Source: Dyadobacter sp. CY323 (GTDB taxonomy: Bacteria > Bacteroidota > Bacteroidia > Cytophagales > Spirosomataceae). Taken from it: 64,000 nucleotides of DNA. The notes under the pieces were generated by a model. That model did no database searches and was not told the origin of the DNA. It worked only from the letters and a program-made list of their open reading frames with translations. The position numbers and the translations under genes are program-made. This document shows positions 9,644-17,247 of the stretch, in pieces. Positions within the stretch are counted from its first letter, which is position 1; every line of letters begins with the position of its first letter. The DNA lies in assembly GCF_021390245.1 (NCBI RefSeq), contig NZ_JAJUXH010000028.1:1-64000 (forward strand), in the 5' to 3' direction.

Positions 9644-9742
9644 GTTCCTCCCTCTCCCCCATTCTCCTCCATCCTCCCTCTCCTCCATTCTCCTTCCCTC
9701 CCTCATTCTCCATCCTCCCACTCTTCCCCTCCCCCCCTTTCC
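9644..9742. repeat. Pyrimidine-rich arm right of the four-helix-bundle gene (locus E, right)
   Basis: About 100 bp of almost pure C/T built from CATTCTCC-, TCCATCC- and TCCCTC-like words. It runs from just after the four-helix-bundle gene to the base before the stop codon of the adaptor gene (9743). It is complementary in composition to the purine arm at 9171-9205. A strict 7-bp phase is not evident throughout. Confidence 0.6.
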
Positions 9743-11047
9743 CTAAAATTCCAGCACCTCATTATCCCCGAAGTTCTCATACGAACTGGTGATTACTTTT
9801 TCGCCTGGTTTCAGGCCTTCCAGTACTTCGAAATATTCGGGGTTCTTGCGGCCCAGTGTGATGCTGCGTTTTGCGGCGCGTTTGCCGTCTTCTGAAAGAA
9901 CATATACCCAGTTGCCGCCTGTTTCAGAGAAGAAGCCGCCGACTGGAAGCAAAGTAGCCTGCGAAGGTTGACCAAGTTGAACGCGGATCGGTGCGGACTG
10001 TCCTCTTTTAATCAGTTCAGGGGCTCCTTTATCGAAATCCATATCTACTTCAAATCTTCCGCTCAAAACCTCGGGATATATTTTAATGATTTTAAGTGCA
10101 TAATCCTTTCCATTGAATTCCATGGAACCTGTCAGACCTGCGAAAATCCGTGAAATATAGTGCTCATCCACGCTGACACGCATTTTAAACCCATTCAAGT
10201 CATCGATCTGACCGATATTCTGGCCCTGGTTGATGTTTGACCCTACTTCCACATTCATGGAAGACAACAACCCGGAAACCGGAGCTTTAACTACAAGGTT
10301 GTCAAGAGTTTGCCTCCACAGACTTACGTTTTTCTGCGTGCTTTGCAATGTCTTTTCAAGCTGGGAGATCTGCATTACAGCGTTTTCTTCCTGGTATTTC
10401 TGCGATTCGATTTCGATCTCTCTTTGTCTTACCAGCTTTTCATAATCCCGTTTTGTTTTAAGAAAATCCGCGTCCGGGATCACTTTATCTTTGTAAAGTT
10501 TTGTATTTCGTTCATGCGCATCTTTCGCCTGATCGATCTGGAAATCCAGGTCACTTAATGTTTTTTGCAGCGTAAATCGTGCAATTTTCAAGCTCTGACG
10601 GGTATTTTGCAGATCATTAACCAATCGGCTTGCTTCTGTTTCTGACTGCAGGAAGCTCAGTTTCAGGTTCTGGTTTTCGAGACGGAGCAGGATATCACCC
10701 TGTTTTACCATATTACCGCCTTCAATCAATTTCTCTGTCACATATCCACCCACGATCGCATCCAGCTGAATGGTTTTCAATGGCTGCACAACGCCGGTCA
10801 CGACAATGAATTCATCAAATTTCCCCTGACTGACGGTTGACACCGTGAGCTTGTCCTGTTCTACATTAAGCTTGCTTCTTTTATCTGCGAAAAAGAATTG
10901 ATATACTAAAAAAGCAACCAGCAGCGTACTGCCTGCAATGATTCCGATCCGCTGCGTTGTCCAGAATTTCTTTGGTTTAATCTTATCCATAGACGAGCCG
11001 CCGGTGAAACCGTTATTATTTGTTGCGTTAGGTGTCCTGACTTCCAT
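9743..11047 (-). CDS. HlyD/AcrA-type periplasmic adaptor subunit
   Basis: A 434-aa membrane-fusion protein. There is a short cytoplasmic N-terminus and one TM helix near residues 33-51 (IGIIAGSTLLVAFLVYQFFF). Then come a barrel-sandwich (lipoyl-like) half, VVQPLKTIQLDAIVGGYV, a long coiled-coil hairpin at about 130-250, the second half (LVVKAPVSGLLSSMNVEVG) and beta-barrel and proximal domains. It would connect the permeases to an outer-membrane channel; no TolC-like gene is visible here. It is the first gene of the minus-strand cluster, directly downstream of a candidate sigma54 promoter. The ATG at 11047 is used; a second ATG at 10990 (MDKIKPKKFW) is an equally plausible start. Confidence 0.93.
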   Translation of the reverse strand: MEVRTPNATNNNGFTGGSSMDKIKPKKFWTTQRIGIIAGSTLLVAFLVYQFFFADKRSKLNVEQDKLTVSTVSQGKFDEFIVVTGVVQPLKTIQLDAIVGGYVTEKLIEGGNMVKQGDILLRLENQNLKLSFLQSETEASRLVNDLQNTRQSLKIARFTLQKTLSDLDFQIDQAKDAHERNTKLYKDKVIPDADFLKTKRDYEKLVRQREIEIESQKYQEENAVMQISQLEKTLQSTQKNVSLWRQTLDNLVVKAPVSGLLSSMNVEVGSNINQGQNIGQIDDLNGFKMRVSVDEHYISRIFAGLTGSMEFNGKDYALKIIKIYPEVLSGRFEVDMDFDKGAPELIKRGQSAPIRVQLGQPSQATLLPVGGFFSETGGNWVYVLSEDGKRAAKRSITLGRKNPEYFEVLEGLKPGEKVITSSYENFGDNEVLEF

Positions 11048-11092
11048 TATATGTTTTTATTGAGATTCGCTTTTGAACTTTCATACACTTAT

Positions 11093-11107
11093 CCAATCCC
11101 TGTGCCA
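11093..11107 (-). promoter_or_regulatory. Candidate sigma54 (-24/-12) promoter of the export operon
   Basis: Read on the minus strand the sequence is TGGCAC-AGGGA-TTGG. It matches the sigma54 consensus TGGCAC-N5-TTGC except for the last base, with the correct spacing between the -24 and -12 elements. It lies 46 bp upstream of the adaptor ATG, giving a predicted leader of about 35 nt. A sigma54-dependent activator gene is divergently transcribed from the same gap. Confidence 0.7.
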
Positions 11108-11172
11108 CAGAGACGAATCGAGTACAATAGTCTGAATATCAACTTCATTACATAATCTAAAAGCGCTCTAAA

Positions 11173-11208
11173 TGTTCGTTATCGGACATTTTTGTTCGGC
11201 TGCGGACA
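11173..11208. promoter_or_regulatory. Two tandem 16-bp palindromic sites, candidate enhancer for the sigma54 regulator
   Basis: TGTTCG-N4-CGGACA occurs twice, at 11173-11188 and 11193-11208, exactly 20 bp apart (about two helical turns) with unrelated N4 centres. Each is a near-perfect inverted repeat. They lie about 66 bp upstream of the -24 element, where sigma54 activators normally bind, and between the divergent regulator and its presumed target operon. A third inverted repeat (arms at 11229-11237 and 11246-11254) lies further out. Confidence 0.7.
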
Positions 11209-11341
11209 GGATTTTTTTTAGCCTTAAAAAGTTAAAATAGTGACTTTTTAACTTCCTATAAAATTATATTCAAATTACATATATTATCTTTCCAACTTTC
11301 AATCACCGCTGCCTGAAGGCAGCGGCAATTTCAGAACAGCC

Positions 11342-12706
11342 ATGCAACTCTCCGAAGCCAAAATCCTGATCATTGACGATGATGTAGACGTTCTCAGCGC
11401 AGCAAAACTGCTTTTGAAACGACATGCAAAAACGGTTGACATTGAAAAAAATCCTCAGAAACTGCCTTTTCTGGTGACGAATGGCGATTACAACCTCATC
11501 CTCCTGGATATGAACTTCACACGCGACGTGAATAGCGGCCGGGAAGGTTTTCATTGGCTCGATCGCATTCTGGATATTAATCCGGCTTCAAAAGTGATCA
11601 TGATTACCGCTTATGGCGACATCGAAATGGCGATCCGGGCGATTAAAGCCGGCGCAATTGATTTTGTTTTAAAACCATGGGAAAATGATAAGTTACTCAA
11701 TACCATTGCAGTAGCTCTCGAAGGGAAAGACAAGCCGGTTCCTGTGCCGGAAGAAAAAGTAAAAGAAGATCAGAAGAAAGGCAAATCATCCTCGGAAGCC
11801 ATCGTCGCGTCGAGCGATATCATGCAGCAGGTACTGGCCACCGCTGAACGTGTAGCCGCTACCGATGCCAATGTGCTTATCTTAGGTGAGAACGGTACCG
11901 GTAAGACCCAGCTCGCCAAACACGTACATCAACATTCCAAAAGAGCCGATAAACCGTTCGTTGTCGTCGATCTCGGTGCATTGAGTGAATCTCTTTTCGA
12001 AAGTGAGCTTTTCGGGCATGTAAAAGGTGCATTCACCGATGCAAAAGAAGATCGTGCAGGCCGATTCGAGGAAGCAAAGGGTGGTACCATTTTTCTGGAC
12101 GAAATCGGGAACCTAACTCTGTCCCTCCAGGCAAAGTTGCTGACCGTGATCCAGGAACGAAAAGTAACGCGGGTAGGCTCTAACAAACCGATCGCGCTGG
12201 ACGTAAGGCTCATTTGCGCGACCAATATGAATATTGAGAAAATGGTGGCCGACAAGTCATTCCGCCAGGATTTGCTTTACCGCATCAATACCATCGAGCT
12301 CGACCTCCCCGCACTCCGCGACCGTCCGGAAGACATTGGTGCGCTGGCTGATTTTTACCTCAAACAATACGCCAAGAAATACAACCGTCCGGTGAATGAT
12401 ATCAGCAGCGCATTGATCAAGAAAATGCAGCAGTACAATTGGCCGGGAAACATCCGGGAATTGCAGCACGCCGTTGAGCGCGCTGTTATTTTATCACAAG
12501 AAAAAACGCTTCAGCCTGACGATCTCTTCCTGAAAAGTTCTGGCGGCCAACCAGCCACGGCAACGGGTTTTGACCTGGAAGACATGGAAAAAACCATGAT
12601 CGTGAAAGCCATGAAGCGGTTCAATGGCAACATCACCGACGCCGCCCGCGAGCTGGGCCTGAGCCGTGCAGCGCTCTACAGACGAATGGAAAAATACGGT
12701 TTGTGA
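11342..12706 (+). CDS. Sigma54-dependent response regulator (NtrC family)
   Basis: A 454-aa three-domain activator. The receiver (about 5-125) has acidic Asp12/Asp13, phospho-acceptor Asp56, Thr89 and Lys111. The AAA+ domain (about 152-390) has Walker A GENGTGKT at 182-189, Walker B IFLDE near 250-254 and the sigma54-contact loop written GAFTDA at 229-234 instead of GAFTGA. The Fis-type helix-turn-helix is at the C-terminus (NITDAARELGLSRAALYRR). No sensor kinase lies next to it; the nearest candidate is at 23717. It is divergent from the export operon across a gap carrying a sigma54 promoter and paired palindromes, so it most likely activates that operon. Confidence 0.95.
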   Translation: MQLSEAKILIIDDDVDVLSAAKLLLKRHAKTVDIEKNPQKLPFLVTNGDYNLILLDMNFTRDVNSGREGFHWLDRILDINPASKVIMITAYGDIEMAIRAIKAGAIDFVLKPWENDKLLNTIAVALEGKDKPVPVPEEKVKEDQKKGKSSSEAIVASSDIMQQVLATAERVAATDANVLILGENGTGKTQLAKHVHQHSKRADKPFVVVDLGALSESLFESELFGHVKGAFTDAKEDRAGRFEEAKGGTIFLDEIGNLTLSLQAKLLTVIQERKVTRVGSNKPIALDVRLICATNMNIEKMVADKSFRQDLLYRINTIELDLPALRDRPEDIGALADFYLKQYAKKYNRPVNDISSALIKKMQQYNWPGNIRELQHAVERAVILSQEKTLQPDDLFLKSSGGQPATATGFDLEDMEKTMIVKAMKRFNGNITDAARELGLSRAALYRRMEKYGL

Positions 12707-12709
12707 GCG

Positions 12710-13429
12710 TCACCAAATGTGGTAAACGAGTGAAAACTGGGTTCCGCGCAGTGCGTACGAATAGTAGTCGGGGTAGAGCACAAAAGTAGACCAACTGTAA
12801 TTGCTTGCGTAAACCAGTCGCCCTGCAAAATAACGTACACATTCCACGGACAGATGCCTGCCGATTCCGACACCGATCCCTGCGAAAAAATTCAACTGCC
12901 GATCCAGTTTTTTATTCGGTTCCAAATCAAAGTCAGCCTCGGCTTTATCGAAATCCACAGTGGCAGTTTCAGAACTTCTGAATTCGTTATCAAACGAACC
13001 ATTCAGTAAACGATTGGGCATTATCCCAACCTTAACATACGGTTTTATTGTTTTTGTAAAGGGGGAAAACTGCAATGCCACCGGTATTTGTACCCGCTGA
13101 AATACATTATCAAACCTTACTGTATTGACGATCCGGCCCGGGCCAGTGGTATTAAATGTCATAGTCGTGACCCGCTCGTCGCGGATCTGCTGCCATTCCA
13201 GATCGACGGTTGCAGTGAAGTATTTCAAAAAACGATAGCCTCCCCGGATACCGAAGCCATAATTCACACCTGGCTTGTATGCATCGCTGACATCGGAACT
13301 GGTGTGAAATACCTTGCTGCGCCCGCTGGTTCCTACTCCTGCTTTCAGACCAAAAGTCCATGGAGAATGTTGCGCAAAACAATCCTGAACACTGATTAAA
13401 ATCACAGTCACTAGTAGCAATCGTTTCAT
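12710..13429 (-). CDS. Outer-membrane beta-barrel protein
   Basis: A 239-aa exported protein: signal peptide MKRLLLVTVILISVQDCFAQ, then alternating hydrophobic/polar strands with glycine-rich turns (GLKAGVG, YGFGIRGGYRF, FAGIGVGIG). It ends in an aromatic strand FSLVYHIW typical of barrels inserted by BamA. It resembles the porin/PorT-like outer-membrane beta-barrel family of Bacteroidota; the cargo or role is unknown. The start at 13429 is chosen because it yields a proper signal peptide; the longer frame to 13537 overlaps the divergent gene. It converges with the response regulator, leaving 3 bp between stop codons. Confidence 0.8.
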   Translation of the reverse strand: MKRLLLVTVILISVQDCFAQHSPWTFGLKAGVGTSGRSKVFHTSSDVSDAYKPGVNYGFGIRGGYRFLKYFTATVDLEWQQIRDERVTTMTFNTTGPGRIVNTVRFDNVFQRVQIPVALQFSPFTKTIKPYVKVGIMPNRLLNGSFDNEFRSSETATVDFDKAEADFDLEPNKKLDRQLNFFAGIGVGIGRHLSVECVRYFAGRLVYASNYSWSTFVLYPDYYSYALRGTQFSLVYHIW

Positions 13430-13496
13430 AGCTGGTATGTTTATTGTTTTACCAAAATTGATGGTTACCCTGCATTCATTCGCAAAAGGCATTAAC

Positions 13497-15446
13497 ATGA
13501 CAAAATACTTCGCAATTACGTTGTTTTCGATTTTCACTTTTTTTTCAAATATCCAGGCTCAAACTGTTCATCCCGTCCCACTCAAAAACGTCAAAACCTC
13601 GCAGGGTTTCTGGCATCAGCGACTGGAAACTGCCCGAAATGTAACGGTACCGCATTCACTGCGTCAATGTGAAGAATCGGAAAGGATTGACAATTTTGCA
13701 GTTGCAGGCGGTCTCAAAAAAGGCGTGTTCAAAGGTGTGCGTTTTAATGATTCCGATGTCTTTAAAGTAGTGGAAGGTGCCGCATATGTTCTTCAAAATC
13801 AATACGATCCGAAACTGGATAAATACCTCGACAGCCTCATTACCCTGTTCTCAGCAGCCCAGGAACCCGACGGTTATTTGTACACCATCCGGACCATTAA
13901 CAAAGACACAACCGGCGCCTACGACTGGATCGCCGGCCCATACCGGTATTCGTTCGAAAACGGCAGCCATGAGCTCTACAATGTGGGGCACCTTTATGAA
14001 GCAGCCATTGCACACTACGAAGCCACCGGCAAAAAGTCATTACTGAATGTCGCCATTAAAAACGCGGATCATCTTGTCAAAACATTCGGCAACAAACCGG
14101 GACAGTTGGTGGTGGTACCCGGTCACGAGGAAATCGAAATCGCATTGATCCGGCTTTACCGGGTTACAGGCAAAAAAGAGTACCTGGACCTTTCCCAGTT
14201 TTTCATCGAAATGCGTGGCCGATCCGATAAGCGCTCCTTATATCTCGACGAGCATAAATTAGGTCCCGCCTATTTTCAGGACCAGGTTCCATTTGTCAGA
14301 CAAAGAGAAGCGGCAGGTCACGCCGTCCGCGCGCAATACTTGTACACCTCAGTCGCCGATCTCCTGACGATCCGGGACAATCCGAAGATGAATATGGCCC
14401 TCGATTCGATCTGGGAGGACGCTACGTATCGGAAACAATACATTACCGGCGGAGTCGGTGCCCGCGAGGATGGCGAAGCATTCGATAAACCTTATATTTT
14501 GCCAAATGATAATGCATATGCCGAAACCTGTGCGGCGATTGCGAACCTGCTTTGGAACCACAAAATGTACCTGAACACCGGTGAGTCCAAGTATATGGAC
14601 GTATTCGAACGAACCCTTTATAATGGATTTCTGGGTGGAATGTCAGTAAAAGGCAACCAGTTTTTTTATGTTAATCCGATGTCTTCCGATGGGAAAAATG
14701 ATTTTGGAAAAGGTGAGGGAGCGATCCGGCACGAATGGTTTGGTACAGCTTGTTGTCCGAGTAACGTGGCGCGTTTTCTGCCGTCGATGCCGGGATATAT
14801 TTATGCTACAAAAGGCAATGAGCTGATTGTTAACCTTTTCGCTGATACGGAAGCAACTCTCACCGTGAATAATGCTCCGGTAAAAATAGATCAGGACACC
14901 AATTATCCCTGGGAAGGTTCGATCAAAATCACCGTTTCACCCGAAAAACCTGCCAACTTCCCGCTTTCCATACGCATTCCAGGCTGGGCAACCGGGGAAG
15001 CAATCCCTGGGAGACTTTACACCTACACCGATAGTACCTCCAAGCCCATTTCTCTTCTTTTAAATGGTAAAAAAACAACTGCATCCATTGAAAGAGGCTA
15101 TCTGAGACTGATAAGGAGCTGGAAAAAAGGGGATGTGATCGAACTGGTTCTGGATATGCCGGTGCGGAAGGTTTTGTCTGATAAAAAAATCAAAACCAAT
15201 CAGGGGAAATTAGCCATTGAGCGCGGTCCGGTACTTTATTGTGCGGAAGGTCACGATAACAATGGGAAAGCGTTAACGATCCCCATCAGCCAGATTGACA
15301 CCTTTACACCTCATTATCAGAAAGATATGCTCGGCGGAATTAATCTTTTGAGATCATCCGACAGCAAGACGACATTGATACCGTACTACGCGTGGGCAAA
15401 TCGCGGAGCAAATGAGATGACCGTGTGGTTCAACACAGCACCTTGA
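13497..15446 (+). CDS. GH127 (DUF1680) beta-L-arabinofuranosidase-like glycosidase
   Basis: A 649-aa exported glycosidase of the DUF1680/GH127 group, with signal peptide MTKYFAITLFSIFTFFSNIQA. The family's zinc-cysteine site is intact: Glu343-x-Cys345 in AYAETCAAI and the adjacent Cys419-Cys420 in TACCPSN. These line up with Glu338/Cys340/Cys417/Cys418 of the characterised enzyme HypBA1, where one cysteine is the nucleophile. Plant arabinan or arabinoprotein side chains are the expected substrates; specificity within the family varies. The ATG at 13497 gives the signal peptide; the longer frame from 13437 does not. No other polysaccharide-utilisation genes adjoin it. Confidence 0.9.
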   Translation: MTKYFAITLFSIFTFFSNIQAQTVHPVPLKNVKTSQGFWHQRLETARNVTVPHSLRQCEESERIDNFAVAGGLKKGVFKGVRFNDSDVFKVVEGAAYVLQNQYDPKLDKYLDSLITLFSAAQEPDGYLYTIRTINKDTTGAYDWIAGPYRYSFENGSHELYNVGHLYEAAIAHYEATGKKSLLNVAIKNADHLVKTFGNKPGQLVVVPGHEEIEIALIRLYRVTGKKEYLDLSQFFIEMRGRSDKRSLYLDEHKLGPAYFQDQVPFVRQREAAGHAVRAQYLYTSVADLLTIRDNPKMNMALDSIWEDATYRKQYITGGVGAREDGEAFDKPYILPNDNAYAETCAAIANLLWNHKMYLNTGESKYMDVFERTLYNGFLGGMSVKGNQFFYVNPMSSDGKNDFGKGEGAIRHEWFGTACCPSNVARFLPSMPGYIYATKGNELIVNLFADTEATLTVNNAPVKIDQDTNYPWEGSIKITVSPEKPANFPLSIRIPGWATGEAIPGRLYTYTDSTSKPISLLLNGKKTTASIERGYLRLIRSWKKGDVIELVLDMPVRKVLSDKKIKTNQGKLAIERGPVLYCAEGHDNNGKALTIPISQIDTFTPHYQKDMLGGINLLRSSDSKTTLIPYYAWANRGANEMTVWFNTAP

Positions 15447-15616
15447 AAACCACAACGCCGGGATGGGGCTTCCCATATTTATGGGTACAAAAATCTTCAT
15501 TAGCAGGTGTCCGACCCCTCTCTTCCGGCTTTTCGCATTTGGTATGGTTTTTACAACTGAGCGGGTCGAAGAATGAAATTTCATTCAACTAACCATCACT
15601 TTAATCAACATTAAAA

Positions 15617-16153
15617 ATGAAAGCGACTAAGAGCAAAGCCAATCAGATTACGGAAACGGATAGCGCGAAATTGAAAGAACTTTTTGTAGACGGATTGAAA
15701 GATATTTATTGGGCTGAGAAGCATTTGGCGAAAGCCTTGACTAAAATGTCGAAAAATGCGACCTCTGAGGAATTGAAAGCTGCATTTGAACAACATACAA
15801 CTGAAACTGAAGAGCAGGCTACCCGTCTGGAAGAAGTGTTCGGTATCGTAGGCGAAAAAGCGCAGGCTAAAAAATGCGCCGCAATGGAAGGTCTCATTGA
15901 AGAAGCAGAGGAAATTATCAGCAGCACCGAAAAAGGAACGATGGTACGCGACTGCGGCCTCATCATGGCTGCCCAAAAAGTGGAGCACTATGAAATCGCC
16001 TCTTATGGTACTTTGCGCAATATCGCCCGGACTCTGGGTTATACGGATGCCGCGGATCTGTTGCAACAAACGCTGGATCAGGAAGGTGAAACCGACCAGA
16101 AATTAACAGAACTTGCAGAAACGTATGTGAACGAACAAGCGAGTGCTGAATAA
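15617..16153 (+). CDS. Ferritin-like DUF892 (YciE/YciF-type) protein
   Basis: A 178-aa all-helical protein of the DUF892 group, a ferritin-like four-helix bundle linked to stress. Recognisable segments are LKELFVDGLKDIYWAEKHL near residue 19, FEQHTTETEEQATRLEEVF, MRDCGL-like VRDCGLIMAAQKVEHYEIASYG and a C-terminal helix. The helix carboxylates and histidines could bind a di-metal centre (E-H-Y-E motif at about 122-125), but metal binding in this family is not well proven. It is followed by a strong bidirectional terminator. The 170 bp upstream shows no gene I can support. Confidence 0.88.
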   Translation: MKATKSKANQITETDSAKLKELFVDGLKDIYWAEKHLAKALTKMSKNATSEELKAAFEQHTTETEEQATRLEEVFGIVGEKAQAKKCAAMEGLIEEAEEIISSTEKGTMVRDCGLIMAAQKVEHYEIASYGTLRNIARTLGYTDAADLLQQTLDQEGETDQKLTELAETYVNEQASAE

Positions 16154-16167
16154 GGTTAAATAAAACA

Positions 16168-16205
16168 TAAAAAGACCCGGCTGGCAAAACCAACCGGGTC
16201 TTTTG
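16168..16205. terminator. Bidirectional intrinsic terminator
   Basis: A GC-rich stem AAAGACCCGG / CCGGGTCTTT with a short loop is flanked by A and T runs. It lies between convergent genes (the ferritin-like protein and the PNPOx-like protein), so it can serve both. Confidence 0.88.
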
Positions 16206-16219
16206 TATATAAATGAATA

Positions 16220-16720
16220 TCAGGCAAGATTTAACTTTCCATGATCCCCGCCCTCCGGAGTGGTGCCCGTTAAAACCGCTTTCAGCATGGAGAAGAAAAC
16301 AACCATTTTCGATGAGGTGCTATCCCAGTAAGCTGCTTCCTCAGTAGTCACTTTTAATACTACCAGATTCGGATCTTCTTTTCCCTCGGGAAACCATGCT
16401 TTGGACATCGGGTTCCATAACTCTTCTTTTTTTTGCTCACTTTCCACGATCGCGGCATTTCCCGAAACACTCAGGTAAGTGTTATTTTTTGGATCAGAGT
16501 AAATCAACGTTACCGCCTCTCCCTGATCTGTTTTGCCGCCAATTTCAGTATTACGGTTAGTGAAAAACCATACATTCCCATCCGCGTCGATTTCAAGTGT
16601 GGTCATCGGCCGCGATTCAATGCGCCCGTTTTCGTAGGTGGTATACATACAAAAACGGATGTCTTCGGCCAGTGATTTCAGTTTTTTGGTTGCGTCTTTA
16701 TCTGCTAAGTCCTTTTCCAT
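16220..16720 (-). CDS. Pyridoxamine 5'-phosphate oxidase-like stress protein (GSP26 type)
   Basis: A 166-aa FMN-binding split-barrel protein like the general stress protein 26 group. It has DIRFCMYTTY...GRIESRPMTT near residues 20-41, a central VWFFTNRNTE and VTLIYSDPKNNTYLSVSGNA, and a C-terminal ELWNPMSKAWFPEG. Members bind FMN or related cofactors; most are not true pyridoxamine oxidases. It ends 15 bp after the shared terminator. A sister stress-type gene (ferritin-like) lies on the other side, hinting at a stress-related block, but no shared promoter is visible. Confidence 0.88.
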   Translation of the reverse strand: MEKDLADKDATKKLKSLAEDIRFCMYTTYENGRIESRPMTTLEIDADGNVWFFTNRNTEIGGKTDQGEAVTLIYSDPKNNTYLSVSGNAAIVESEQKKEELWNPMSKAWFPEGKEDPNLVVLKVTTEEAAYWDSTSSKMVVFFSMLKAVLTGTTPEGGDHGKLNLA

Positions 16721-16797
16721 AATCGTTTATGTTGAATCTTTTGAAAATCATTTCGTAAAAGATCCTTAAAACAACTATTCCATCCGACCGGCCGGAC

Positions 16798-17073
16798 TTA
16801 TCCGCGCATCAGTTTTTCGTATTCCTTTTGAGCGATCGTCTGCTCATCCAGATTGCGGTAGGCTGTAAAGTAGTGCATCGCAAGTCCAATCCCCCAACCC
16901 AACATCGGAAATACCGGCCAAGGAAATACGTCATTTCCAAACGTAGCAAAATTGGTTATTGCGTAAATCAACCATAAACCTGTGTTGATAATAAGGTACG
17001 AGCGCAAATGCATTTTGAAAGCAGCTCTTCTTTTCGCTTTTCTCCAGACCTGTTCGTTTCTCGGCGTTTCCAT
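16798..17073 (-). CDS. 2TM domain-containing protein
   Basis: A 91-aa membrane protein matching the 2TM-domain family: a basic N-terminal helix (VWRKAKRRAAFKMHLRSYL), TM1 with the typical IINTGLWLIYAITN, then PWPVFPMLGWGIGLAMHYF as TM2 and a short charged tail. In Bacteroidota this domain also occurs fused to LytTR or kinase modules; here it stands alone. Function unknown. Confidence 0.87.
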   Translation of the reverse strand: METPRNEQVWRKAKRRAAFKMHLRSYLIINTGLWLIYAITNFATFGNDVFPWPVFPMLGWGIGLAMHYFTAYRNLDEQTIAQKEYEKLMRG

Positions 17074-17247
17074 AAATTCCTGTGTTTTGGTAGAGGTTAA
17101 TGCTTATTTCAAATAAATAACTGACTGCCAGTTAATTCGTTATTTAAATGTAGCTGGTGTAACTCCCTTTTCACACCCAATCCCGACGGAGTTGAGATTT
17201 ACACGGATGAAGCATCGAAATGCCCGGACAAACCGAAGACATTCCCA

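Noticed and set aside
11929..12255. 108-aa frame antisense to the response regulator
   Set aside because: Shadow of a high-GC coding region with no recognisable features.
15447..15616. 31-codon open frame between GH127 and the ferritin-like gene
   Set aside because: No signal, motif or coupling; likely chance.
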